From Methylobacterium mesophilicum SR1.6/6 (GTDB lineage Bacteria; Pseudomonadota; Alphaproteobacteria; Rhizobiales; Beijerinckiaceae): a DNA stretch of 64,000 nt. The DNA is taken from contig NZ_CP043538.1 in the NCBI RefSeq assembly GCF_000364445.2, positions 79,198 to 143,197 of the forward strand, in the 5' to 3' direction. The translations under genes and the position numbers were made by a program. Positions 16,506 to 23,902 of this stretch are shown piece by piece; the first letter of the stretch is position 1; each line of letters starts with the position of its first letter. Under the pieces are notes generated by a model that did no database searches, had not been told where the DNA came from, and saw only the letters and a list, made by a program, of their open reading frames with translations.

Positions 16506-17312
16506 TTAGCCCGGCCGTCCGGTCCGGGATCGGAACAGGTCCACGAAGGCGCGCAAATCGCGCAGGTTGAGGTCCGACACCGCCCAGTAGGTAAGGTCGC
16601 CGAGACGCCACCGCTCGATCGTCGAGCCGTCCCGCCGCTCCTGGCCCGGCCCCGGCCCGTCCGTGGCGGGGACGACCGTGACACTGATCACGTGCCGGTC
16701 CTTGCGGTAGACCAGGGTCGGCACGGGGGCGCCGCCGACGATGTCGATCCGGCCGCCGACCAGTGGGAAGCCCTGGTCGGCGAGGTCCGGCGCGTCGGGG
16801 GCGACCGTGGTGCGGCCGTTGAACCAGGGCTTGACCACGTGGCGGTCGGAGGAGGCGATGTCGAAGGGCTGGGGCGCCGCGAGGCCGCGCAGATGCCCGG
16901 CCAGCACGGCCGCGCCCGTCGCCACGGCGTCAGGACGGTCGAGGCGGAAGGCGCCGCCACCGAGTGTCGCGCCGCCGGCGAGGCCGAGGAGGAGCGTCGC
17001 GGCCAGAGCCGGCCAGGATCCCATCCAGGACCCCATCCAGAACCCGCGCCAAGGTCTGTGCCAGAGGTTGCGGCCCGGCGGCGGGTCGGAGAAGCCGACC
17101 TCCGCGATCACGCGGCCGCGCAGGGATGCGGGGCTGGGCGGACGCGCCAGCGTTTCCCGCAGGCCGGCCGAGAGGCCGCGGAGGCGCTCGGCCGCCGCCC
17201 GCAGGCCCGGCTCGGCCGCGAGGCGGCGCTCCATGGCCAGGACCTCGCCGGGCGACAGCTCGCCATCCAGGTAGGCGCCGAGGAGCAGGAGCGTTTCGTC
17301 GTCGTCGATCAT
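16506..17312 (-). CDS. Anti-sigma factor, membrane-anchored
   Basis: The start is the ATG at 17310-17312, which overlaps the sigma gene stop as ATGA. The frame extends upstream but only as a shadow of the sigma gene. The 268-residue protein begins MIDDDETLLLLGAYLDGELS, a typical N-terminal anti-sigma domain though without an obvious zinc HxxxCxxC motif. One membrane segment lies at ~105-125 (WPALAATLLLGLAGGATLGG). The ~140-residue periplasmic domain includes FNGRTTVAPDAPDLADQGFP and VPTLVYRKDRHVISV. It would hold the upstream ECF sigma factor at the membrane. Confidence 0.88.
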   Translation of the reverse strand: MIDDDETLLLLGAYLDGELSPGEVLAMERRLAAEPGLRAAAERLRGLSAGLRETLARPPSPASLRGRVIAEVGFSDPPPGRNLWHRPWRGFWMGSWMGSWPALAATLLLGLAGGATLGGGAFRLDRPDAVATGAAVLAGHLRGLAAPQPFDIASSDRHVVKPWFNGRTTVAPDAPDLADQGFPLVGGRIDIVGGAPVPTLVYRKDRHVISVTVVPATDGPGPGQERRDGSTIERWRLGDLTYWAVSDLNLRDLRAFVDLFRSRTGRPG

Positions 17313-17851
17313 CGCCCGTCCTTCGCGAGCCGGGTCAGCAGGTGCTGCCGCGCGCGGCCGAGGCGCGACATCACGGTTCCGATGGGCACGCCCGTCACCG
17401 CGGCGATCTCCCGGTAGCTGAGGCCGTGGTACTCGCGCAGGACCAGCGCCTCCCGGAAGGCGACCGGCAGCGCGTCGACCGCGCGGGCGAGCTGCCCGGC
17501 CTCGTCGCGGGCGATGACGGCCGCCTCGGGCGTCACCGGCGCCTCGGCCAGGAGGCCGCCGCCCTCCAGCTCGGCGCGGGCCTCGGGGGTGAGATCCTCG
17601 GCGAAGATCACCGCCTTCGGCCGGTGCCGCTGCAGCCAGGAATAGCCGGTGTTGCGGACGATGGTCAGGAACCACGCCCGGGCGTTGCCCTCCGCGAAGC
17701 CCTCGATGGCCCGGTAGGCGCGCAGACACGCCTCCTGCATCACGTCCTCGGCGTCGGTGGCGTTGCCGGTGAGCCAGTGCGCGAGCCGGTAACCCTCGTC
17801 GAGGCGCGGGAGGACGAGCTGGCTGAAGCGCGCGCGGGCCAGGGTCGTCAT
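17309..17851 (-). CDS. ECF RNA polymerase sigma factor
   Basis: The 180-residue sigma-70-family protein has region 2 (RLAHWLTGNATDAEDVMQEA, RAWFLTIVRNTGYSWLQR) and region 4 (LPVAFREALVLREYHGLSYR, IAAVTGVPIGTVMSRLGRAR). It is translationally coupled to its anti-sigma partner by an ATGA overlap. The pair is a standard two-gene envelope-signal module. Its promoter motif was not identified. Confidence 0.93.
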   Translation of the reverse strand: MTTLARARFSQLVLPRLDEGYRLAHWLTGNATDAEDVMQEACLRAYRAIEGFAEGNARAWFLTIVRNTGYSWLQRHRPKAVIFAEDLTPEARAELEGGGLLAEAPVTPEAAVIARDEAGQLARAVDALPVAFREALVLREYHGLSYREIAAVTGVPIGTVMSRLGRARQHLLTRLAKDGR

Positions 17852-18403
17852 GCGGCGTGCCGAGCCGCGCCCGCCCTGTCGAGAAACCGTTGAGCCATGG
17901 GTGCCTCGCCCTGAGCGCTACGCCATGGCATCGGGAACCGGCAAGCGGCCGGCCTTATTCCCGGCGCGGGCCGCAGGGCGCTGACGGCCCGGGCGGGGCT
18001 GATACACCGTCTCCCGGTGCGTCCGGGCGGCTTCGGGGCCTGCGCCGCACCTGCCCCCGATCCTCCGTCCCCCGGTCCGGCCCGGGGTGCGCCTGCGGGC
18101 GCCCGTCCGCACCGAGGTGCTTCCGGCCGGCACGCTCGCCGGCCGCGCGTTCCTCCGGAGAAAGGTGGGCGCCGCCGCTCAGATCCCGGGCCATGGGCGC
18201 TCCCGATCGCGGCCGAGCCGCACGTCTTCGTGCCTCAATGCCCGTCTCGTCCGAGGCCGCCGGATTCCGGTGCAGAGGCTGCAGCAGGGGTGCGACCGCG
18301 CGAGGCGGGGCGGGCGGCCTCTTCGCGGAGAGGCCGCCCGCCCCCGGATCAACCCGTGGCGCGCGTCACGGTTCGGCGGAGCCGGCCGCCGCCCGTATTC
18401 GCC
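17852..18403. other. 552-base region without a confident gene, with a strong hairpin
   Basis: It is GC-rich. A possible 79-residue leftward frame (17955-18194, starting MARDLSGGAHLSPEERAAGE) has a weak GGGAG site but Pro/Arg-rich C-terminal composition and is not called. The right end carries the terminator at 18308-18343. Confidence 0.45.
18308..18343 (-). terminator. Hairpin terminator downstream of the GCG_CRPN-type gene
   Basis: A perfect 15-bp stem runs GGGCGGGCGGCCTCT at 18308-18322 against AGAGGCCGCCCGCCC at 18329-18343, with a six-base loop. It lies 60 bases after the stop at 18404. Confidence 0.6.
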
Positions 18404-18673
18404 TCAGTAGCGGCAGACGCGCCGCGGCCCGAAGGGGGTCGGGCGGAAGAAGCAGCGTGGACCGTAGAAGCGCGGCCGGCCGTAGATCGGGCGGCAGCGC
18501 CCGTAGGGGCCCGGCGCCCAGCCGGGGCCGCAGCCGTACGCGACGGTGCTGAGACCCGCCGGGCCTGTGATCGTGTCGGCCGCGACGGGTGCCAGGGGGG
18601 CGGCACCGGCGGAGGCGAGGCCGAGCCCGCCGACGACGGCCGCGGCGGCCGCGAGCATCTTCACGTGCATCAT
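18404..18673 (-). CDS. Secreted GCG_CRPN-motif small protein
   Basis: The 89-residue product starts at the double ATG (18668-18673) with GAAGG upstream. A signal peptide (MLAAAAAVVGGLGLASAGAA) is followed by a Gly/Pro/Arg/Cys-rich mature part. That part contains YGCGPGWAPGPYGRCRP, the hallmark of the alphaproteobacterial GCG_CRPN prefix family, and then RPRFYGPRCFFRPTPFGPRR. Four Cys residues could form disulfides in the periplasm. The role is unknown. Confidence 0.8.
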   Translation of the reverse strand: MMHVKMLAAAAAVVGGLGLASAGAAPLAPVAADTITGPAGLSTVAYGCGPGWAPGPYGRCRPIYGRPRFYGPRCFFRPTPFGPRRVCRY

Positions 18674-18815
18674 GATCTGACCTTCTGTTCGGACTCGCGC
18701 CGGATGGACTCGCGCGAGGCGCGGGTCCATCGGTCATCGGGCCTGAATGAAGGGTGACCTGTGCTATAATTGTCTGGAAACAAACATTCGGCCGCGCCGC
18801 GCGCGGCGGGCGCGA

Positions 18816-19820
18816 CTAGGAGCGCCCGGGGCGGGACAGGAGCGTGGCCGCCGCCGCCGTGGCGCCCGCGAGCAGGATCCCGGTCAGGACCGGATTGATC
18901 GAGGCCTGCGTGTAGGTGCTGCGCATGACGTGATGGGGCGAGCCGCCGCGCACGGACCCGTCGCGGCCGGCCTCGTAGAGGGCGCCGTTCCGGTCCTTGC
19001 CGGCTATCCCGGCCTTCTGGGTCTTGGCCATCATCGCCGCGCCCATCCAGTCGCTCACCGCGGGCGCGCGCTTGCGCAGCGAACTCATCATCTTGCCGCC
19101 GCCGCCGATGTAGAGGTCCCGCGGGCCGTGCTCGGCGGCGTGCAGGATCGCCTTCGCCACGTCCTCCGGGTCGTAGACCGGCGGCGGCAGCTTCGGAGCC
19201 TGCGCCATGTAGTTCCTGGCATGCTCCGGGAAGGGCGTGTCGATCGAGGCCGGCTTGATGAGCGTGACCGAGACCGGGACGCCCTCCTCCTGCAGCTCCA
19301 TGCGGAGCGCGTCGGTGAAACCTTTGATCGCGTGCTTGGAGGCGGCGTACATGCCCTGGATCGGGAAGGCGAGGTCCGAGGCGACCGAGCCCAGGTTGAT
19401 CAGCGCCCCCCCGGTCTGGCGCAGGTGCTGCAGCGCCACCGTCGAGCCGTAGACGATCCCCCAGAAATTGACGTCGAACAGCCGGCGGTGGTCCTCGTCC
19501 GAGACCTCTTCCAGGCGGCCGAAGATCGAGAGGCCGGCATTGTTCACCCAGGTGTCGAAGCCGCCATAGGCGCGCACGGCCTCGGCGGCGAGCGCCTCGA
19601 TGTCGGCGCGGCTCGACACGTCGGTCACCACCGCCCGGGCCTCGCCGCCGCGCTCTTGGATGTCGCGGGCGATGTCGTCGAGGGCGGCGCCGTTGCGCGC
19701 CGCCAGGACGACGCGGGCCCCGCGGCGGGCCGCCGCGCGGGCCGTGGCGAGGCCGATCCCGCTGGAGGCGCCCGTGATGACGATCACCTGCTCGCGCAGG
19801 GGCTTGTGGCGGTACTGCAT
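18816..19820 (-). CDS. Short-chain dehydrogenase/reductase with C-terminal membrane-like tail
   Basis: The start is the ATG at 19818-19820 (MQYRHKPLREQVIVITGASS); the open frame upstream is Arg-rich shadow. The cofactor motif is TGASSGIG, the structural motif is NNAG (WVNNAGLSIFG), and the catalytic Ser-Tyr-Lys run is SVASDLAFPIQGMYAASKH. At 334 residues it is longer than a basic SDR. The last ~25 residues (SINPVLTGILLAGATAAAAT) look like a membrane anchor. Similar proteins occur in stress-responsive operons of Rhizobiales. A 70-residue gene lies 59 bases upstream on the same strand. Confidence 0.88.
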   Translation of the reverse strand: MQYRHKPLREQVIVITGASSGIGLATARAAARRGARVVLAARNGAALDDIARDIQERGGEARAVVTDVSSRADIEALAAEAVRAYGGFDTWVNNAGLSIFGRLEEVSDEDHRRLFDVNFWGIVYGSTVALQHLRQTGGALINLGSVASDLAFPIQGMYAASKHAIKGFTDALRMELQEEGVPVSVTLIKPASIDTPFPEHARNYMAQAPKLPPPVYDPEDVAKAILHAAEHGPRDLYIGGGGKMMSSLRKRAPAVSDWMGAAMMAKTQKAGIAGKDRNGALYEAGRDGSVRGGSPHHVMRSTYTQASINPVLTGILLAGATAAAATLLSRPGRS

Positions 19821-19879
19821 GCGTCTTCCTCTCTGCCTCGTCTGCTGGCTCGGATCACGGCCCGGCGCGGGCCGCAGGC

Positions 19880-20092
19880 TCACGCCCGGCCGCCCGGCCG
19901 GTCGCGCTTCGCGCCGAGGCTCGTGCCGCCCCGGCGCGCCTCCTCCTTCTCGGTGCCGGCCCGCTCCATCGGGCCGTCCTGCGGTTTGACCGTCCCGGTC
20001 GCGGTGTCGAGCGGCGTGTTCGCGAGCCCGGCGCTCTCCGGCTTGCCGCCGGGCCTCCGCTGGGCCTGCGTGTCGTCCGGCGTGTCGGCCAT
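19880..20092 (-). CDS. Small hydrophilic hypothetical protein (70 aa)
   Basis: It starts MADTPDDTQAQRRPGGKPES after a GAGAGGG site. It is strongly hydrophilic (Gly, Arg, Glu, Thr, Pro) with no hydrophobic core, so probably disordered, like hydrophilin or general-stress small proteins. It lies upstream of the SDR on the same strand and divergent to the DUF5872 gene. Confidence 0.6.
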   Translation of the reverse strand: MADTPDDTQAQRRPGGKPESAGLANTPLDTATGTVKPQDGPMERAGTEKEEARRGGTSLGAKRDRPGGRA

Positions 20093-20217
20093 GCTGTGTC
20101 CCTCTCCCGCGCGCCCGGCCGGACGGCCGATCCTCAGGGCCAACCCGCGGGACGGCCGGCGTATCCGGGGCTCGGGTGCGCTCCGGCGTGGCGGTTCGGG
20201 ACGGCATACGCGTCGCA

Positions 20218-20242
20218 GGAACAGAGCGGCAGGCCTCGTGTT
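20218..20242 (+). promoter_or_regulatory. EcfG-like general-stress promoter of the DUF5872 gene
   Basis: GGAAC (20218-20222), a 16-base spacer and TGTT (20239-20242) match the alphaproteobacterial general stress sigma consensus GGAAC-N16/17-cGTT. It lies 31 bases before the ATG at 20274. Confidence 0.5.
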
Positions 20243-20273
20243 GTCTGCCAAATCTTCATCCGGAGACGCGACG

Positions 20274-20825
20274 ATGTCAGGAACGGCCAAGAAGACTGAC
20301 CCGAAACTTTGGTACAAGGTCAAGAAGGAGGTCACGAAGTCCGACAAGGGCGGCAAGCCGGGCCAGTGGTCGGCCCGCAAGGCGCAGATGGCGAGCGCCG
20401 AATACAAGAAGGAAGGCGGCGGCTACGCGGGCAAGAAGGATTCCGACAACCACCTGCAGCAATGGACCGACGAGGAATGGGGCACGAAGTCCGGCAAGGC
20501 GAGCGGCAAGACCGGCGAGCGCTACCTGCCCAAGAAGGCCCGCGAGAGCCTGACCGATAAGGAATACGCCGCCAGCACGGCCAAGAAGCGGGCCGACACC
20601 GCCAAGGGCAAGCAGTTCTCGAAGCAGCCGAAGGCCGCCGCCGAGAAGGCCGCCGTGGCGCGCAAGGAGAGCGCGAAGGGCAGCGCCAAGAGCACTAAGA
20701 GCGCCGACCAGAGCGGCCATGCCGACACGACGAAGGCCGAGCTGATGCGCAAGGCGCGGGCGCAGAACGTGCCCGGCCGCTCGCGGATGTCGAAGGCGCA
20801 GCTGGAGCACGCCGTCCACGCCTGA
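20274..20825 (+). CDS. DUF5872 / Rho-N domain lysine-rich protein
   Basis: The 183-residue protein has the DUF5872 core at residues ~8-95: DPKLWYKVKKEVTKSDKGGK, PGQWSARKAQMASAEYKKEG and LQQWTDEEWGTKSG. A Lys/Ala/Ser-rich linker follows. The C-terminal Rho-N/SAP-like helix pair is KAELMRKARAQNVPGRSRMS. Lys-rich composition and the terminal domain suggest nucleic-acid binding. The start ATG is preceded by GGAGACGCGACG. An EcfG-like promoter upstream fits a desiccation or osmotic stress role; that is inference. Confidence 0.85.
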   Translation: MSGTAKKTDPKLWYKVKKEVTKSDKGGKPGQWSARKAQMASAEYKKEGGGYAGKKDSDNHLQQWTDEEWGTKSGKASGKTGERYLPKKARESLTDKEYAASTAKKRADTAKGKQFSKQPKAAAEKAAVARKESAKGSAKSTKSADQSGHADTTKAELMRKARAQNVPGRSRMSKAQLEHAVHA

Positions 20826-20852
20826 GGCCGGCCTGGGCGCACGGACGCAGAA

Positions 20853-20877
20853 CGTCCCGGGAGAGGCTCCCGGGACG
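20853..20877 (+). terminator. Rho-independent-like terminator after the DUF5872 gene
   Basis: A perfect 11-bp stem runs CGTCCCGGGAG (20853-20863) against CTCCCGGGACG (20867-20877) with a three-base loop, 28 bases after the stop. A U-run is weak, as is usual in high-GC genomes. It may serve the leftward porin gene as well. Confidence 0.65.
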
Positions 20878-21019
20878 CGTCTCGGCTAAGCGGCCAGTTT
20901 GATCGGGCTGGGGATGCTCAGGTCGAGAGGAGGTGCGGCACGACCCGCAGCCTCACGGATTCCCGTTGACCGGGACCCCCCCGCGCCGGTTCGCGCGGAG
21001 GGGAAGCCCGCGAGAGCTC

Positions 21020-21853
21020 TCAGTACGAGCCGAACTTGTAGTTCAGGCCGGCGCGGACGACGGCGAACTCGTCGGCGCGTCGTCCGATCGGGCTGTAGAC
21101 GGCCGGGACGTTGTTGGCGGCGTTGATGACGAACGCGCCCTGGTTGCGGGTGTTGCGGTCGAGGTTGACGTACAGGCCTTCGACCTTGAGCGTGACGGCC
21201 GAGGAGCGGAAGAAGTTCAGGAAGGAGTCGGTGGGCAGGGCGTACTCGATGCCGCCGCCGACGGCCCATCCGGTGCGGAAGCTGTCGTTGCCGGCAAAGC
21301 CGCCGAAGGAGCGGTCGGCGCTGCCCGAGCCGTAGGCGAAGCCGCCGGTGCCGTAGACGAGGGTGCGGTCGAAGGCGTAGCCGAGGCGGCCGCGCACGGT
21401 GCCGAAGAAGTCGAGGCTGGAGAGGCCGCGCGGGTCGGTGACGTAGTAGCCGGGGGCCAGGGCGCCGGAGAGGAAGGCGTTGTTCCGGTTGCGGCCGAAG
21501 TCGAGGTACTGGGCGTCGGCCTCGACGCCGATGACCACGCCCGAGCCCGGGGTGAACTGGTAGTTGTAGCCGACCTGGCCACCGCCGGAGAAGCCGTCCT
21601 GGCTGCGGTTGCGGAAGGTGGCCACCGTGCCGGGGGCGGCGTAGGGGAAGGGCACGCCGAAGGTGTTGCCGGTGTTGCGGTCGCTGGCGTCGAAGGCGTA
21701 GCCGGCGTTGATACCGAAGTAGGCGCCGGTCCAGGTGAACACCGGCACGGGGGTGAACACCGGCGGCGGCGCGGCACGGCGCGGAAGGTCGGCCGCCGAG
21801 GCGGCAGCGGTCAGGGCGGTAAAGGCGGCCAGCGAGGCGAGGAGCTTGGTCAT
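21020..21853 (-). CDS. Omp25/RopB-like outer-membrane beta-barrel protein
   Basis: The 277-residue porin-like protein has a signal peptide ending AAASA, then ADLPRRAAPPPVFTPVPVF. The beta-barrel opening WTGAYFGINAGYAF follows. Alternating strands are visible (VGYNYQFTPGSGVVIGVEAD, VRGRLGYAFDRTLVYGTGGF) and it ends in Phe-x-x-Tyr (YKFGSY), the C-terminal barrel signal. It is paralogous to the gene at 30447-31274, sharing the N-terminal signature and strand layout. The likely role is outer-membrane structure and stability. Confidence 0.93.
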   Translation of the reverse strand: MTKLLASLAAFTALTAAASAADLPRRAAPPPVFTPVPVFTWTGAYFGINAGYAFDASDRNTGNTFGVPFPYAAPGTVATFRNRSQDGFSGGGQVGYNYQFTPGSGVVIGVEADAQYLDFGRNRNNAFLSGALAPGYYVTDPRGLSSLDFFGTVRGRLGYAFDRTLVYGTGGFAYGSGSADRSFGGFAGNDSFRTGWAVGGGIEYALPTDSFLNFFRSSAVTLKVEGLYVNLDRNTRNQGAFVINAANNVPAVYSPIGRRADEFAVVRAGLNYKFGSY

Positions 21854-22284
21854 CTGGGTTGATCCAGGGTTTCGATGTGGCGGTAGAGCTACCGATGTGT
21901 GGATGAAATGGCTGTAGTTTTACGGACACACCGAGCGTCTTCGATGCAAGTCGCTATAGTAAATCTTCTATTAACATGCATCAGGCTGCGGAAATACATG
22001 TCCAGATCCGTGGCCAAGCGCGACAACATCTGAGCCGCCGCTTGGTTGCAGCCTGCCGCCGACATGCGCGATGGCTGTGACGAAGCGGACACAGGCGGGG
22101 GCGGCCGAGCCCCCGTCCGGCGGTCTCCGGAATTCGGATTCGGCCCGTCGGCTGCAATGACATCGAGGCTGCCGGAAACCGCACGATCCCGCGCCTCGCG
22201 AGCCCCATGTCGGACCCCCGACAATGCGCGGTTCGCGCCGGCCCGGGACACCGGTCGTCGGTCAACCTCCCGGGCGTCCGATGC
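21854..22284. other. Intergenic region upstream of the first Omp25-like gene
   Basis: The 100-150 bases next to the porin start are AT-rich and presumably promoter/leader. The rest is GC-rich. No convincing gene was found on either strand. Confidence 0.4.
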
Positions 22285-23505
22285 TCATTTGACGAGGGGA
22301 CAGCCGCCCTCGCGTTCCGGGCGGTACGCGTCCTCGGCGGGCGTCGTCGCGACCGTCTTGAGCAGGTCCCATCCGCCTTTCGATTCGCCCGGCGCCTTCG
22401 CCTGAAGAAGATAGGAGGGCTGGACCTTGCGCCCGTCGGCGCGGATGCGTCCCGTCCCGAACGCGTCGTCCTCGGTCGGCATCGCCTTCATCCGCGCCAC
22501 GGCGGCCTTGCCGTCCGCCTTTGCCGCCGCGACCCCGATCTCCGCGACCGCCTTCAGGTAGTGCAGCGTCGCCGCGTAGCAGCCGGCCTGAACCATGTTG
22601 GGGCAGGCCGGCCCGATCTTCGGATGCAGGCGCTCCGTGAGCGCCCGGGTGCGCGGGTTCAGGTCCCAGTAGAAGCTCTCGGTGAGCAGCAGCCCCTGCG
22701 CGAGTTCGAGACCCAGCGCATGGACGTTGGTGCTGTAGAACAGCATCGCGGCGATCTTCATGCTCTGATCGAGCCCGAACTCGTGCGCCTGCTTGATGCA
22801 GTTGATCGTGTCCGCCCCGGAATTGGCCAGTCCCAGCACCTTCGCGCCGGAGGACTGCGCCTGAACCAGCAGGGATGAGAAGTCGGACGTCCCCGGGAAC
22901 GGGTAGGCGCGGCTGCCCAGGACCTTGCCGCCGGACGCCTCGACGACGCGGGTGGTGTCGCGCTGCAACTGCTGGCCGAAGGTGTAGTCCGCCGTGATGA
23001 AGTACCACGTGTCGCCGCCCGCCTTCACCATCGCGCCACCGGTCGAGCGGGCGAGCATGTAGGTGTCGTAGGTCCAGTGGACGGTGTTCGGGCTGCATTG
23101 CGCCCCGGTGAGATCCGTGGTCGCGGCGCCGGAATTCAGATGCACCTTGTTCTTGTCGCGGCAGATCTGGTTGACCGCGAGCGCGACCGAACTGGTCGGC
23201 ACGTCGATGATGGCGTCGACGCCGTCCTGATCGAGCCATTGCCGCGCGATGGCGGCCCCGACATCGGGCTTGTTCTGGTGGTCCGCGTAGATCACCTCGA
23301 CCTTCAGGCCGTCGCCAAATTCCTGCACGGCCTGGCGCACGCAGGCCACCGAGGTCGCCCCGCCGTCATCGCTGTAGGGGCCGGACTGATCATTGAGCAC
23401 GCCGAGCCGGATGACGGGCGCCTGGGCCCGGGCGGGCCGGATCAGCGGGGGCGCGATCAGCGCTGTCGTGGCCGCGAGCAGATCACGGCGGCTGAGCGAC
23501 GGCAT
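22285..23505 (-). CDS. Orphan ABC-type (branched-chain amino acid/amide family) substrate-binding protein
   Basis: This 406-residue periplasmic binding protein has a Tat-like leader (SRRDLLAATTALIAPPLIRPARAQ). A Peripla_BP_6 fold follows: IRLGVLNDQSGPYSDDGG, YADHQNKPDVGAAIARQWLD, WYFITADYTFGQQLQRDT and SGADTINCIKQAHEFG. No permease or ATPase genes lie next to it, so it must borrow a transporter or act as a sensor. The ligand may be an amino acid, amide or aromatic acid; the sequence does not decide. Confidence 0.88.
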   Translation of the reverse strand: MPSLSRRDLLAATTALIAPPLIRPARAQAPVIRLGVLNDQSGPYSDDGGATSVACVRQAVQEFGDGLKVEVIYADHQNKPDVGAAIARQWLDQDGVDAIIDVPTSSVALAVNQICRDKNKVHLNSGAATTDLTGAQCSPNTVHWTYDTYMLARSTGGAMVKAGGDTWYFITADYTFGQQLQRDTTRVVEASGGKVLGSRAYPFPGTSDFSSLLVQAQSSGAKVLGLANSGADTINCIKQAHEFGLDQSMKIAAMLFYSTNVHALGLELAQGLLLTESFYWDLNPRTRALTERLHPKIGPACPNMVQAGCYAATLHYLKAVAEIGVAAAKADGKAAVARMKAMPTEDDAFGTGRIRADGRKVQPSYLLQAKAPGESKGGWDLLKTVATTPAEDAYRPEREGGCPLVK

Positions 23506-23902
23506 GCGGCATTCCTCCGATGTGTTTCTTTATTGGCTCTCCAACTACAGCGTATTGCTTGCCTTCTGTCCAACGTGATCGAGACAGATGGCTGCGCCTG
23601 TCCCGGATCTACCGCCCGGAAACGCCAGTCAATCCGCATCACGCCGCCAGTATTCCAAGTCCCGCCGATACGGGCGAACCCTGTGCCGCGCTCCCCCTCG
23701 GCCTTCGACATGCCGCGGGCGCGCGACCGTGACACCGGTGGCGGATCCGGGGGGCGTGAAGGCCGGGAGCGGGCGGCCCGATCGTGGAGCCGCTTCCATC
23801 GGGGCGCCGCATCCATCCTGAGCGCCCCGCGTCGATCCCCCGAAACGGGAAGGAGCCGCAGGGGGTCTGCGGCTCCGCCGGGTCGGTCGCGGCGGTTCCG
23901 GT
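23506..23902. other. Intergenic region between the binding protein and TonB receptor genes
   Basis: It holds the AT-rich promoter side of the binding-protein gene (23520-23580) and the receptor terminator at 23852-23876. No gene is supported. Confidence 0.45.
23852..23876 (-). terminator. Terminator hairpin of the TonB-dependent receptor gene
   Basis: A perfect 10-bp stem runs GGAGCCGCAG (23852-23861) against CTGCGGCTCC (23867-23876), loop GGGGT, 26 bases after the receptor stop. Confidence 0.65.

Noticed and set aside
17955..18194. Possible 79-residue minus-strand gene
   Set aside because: Weak ribosome-binding site, Pro/Arg-rich second half, no recognisable motif.
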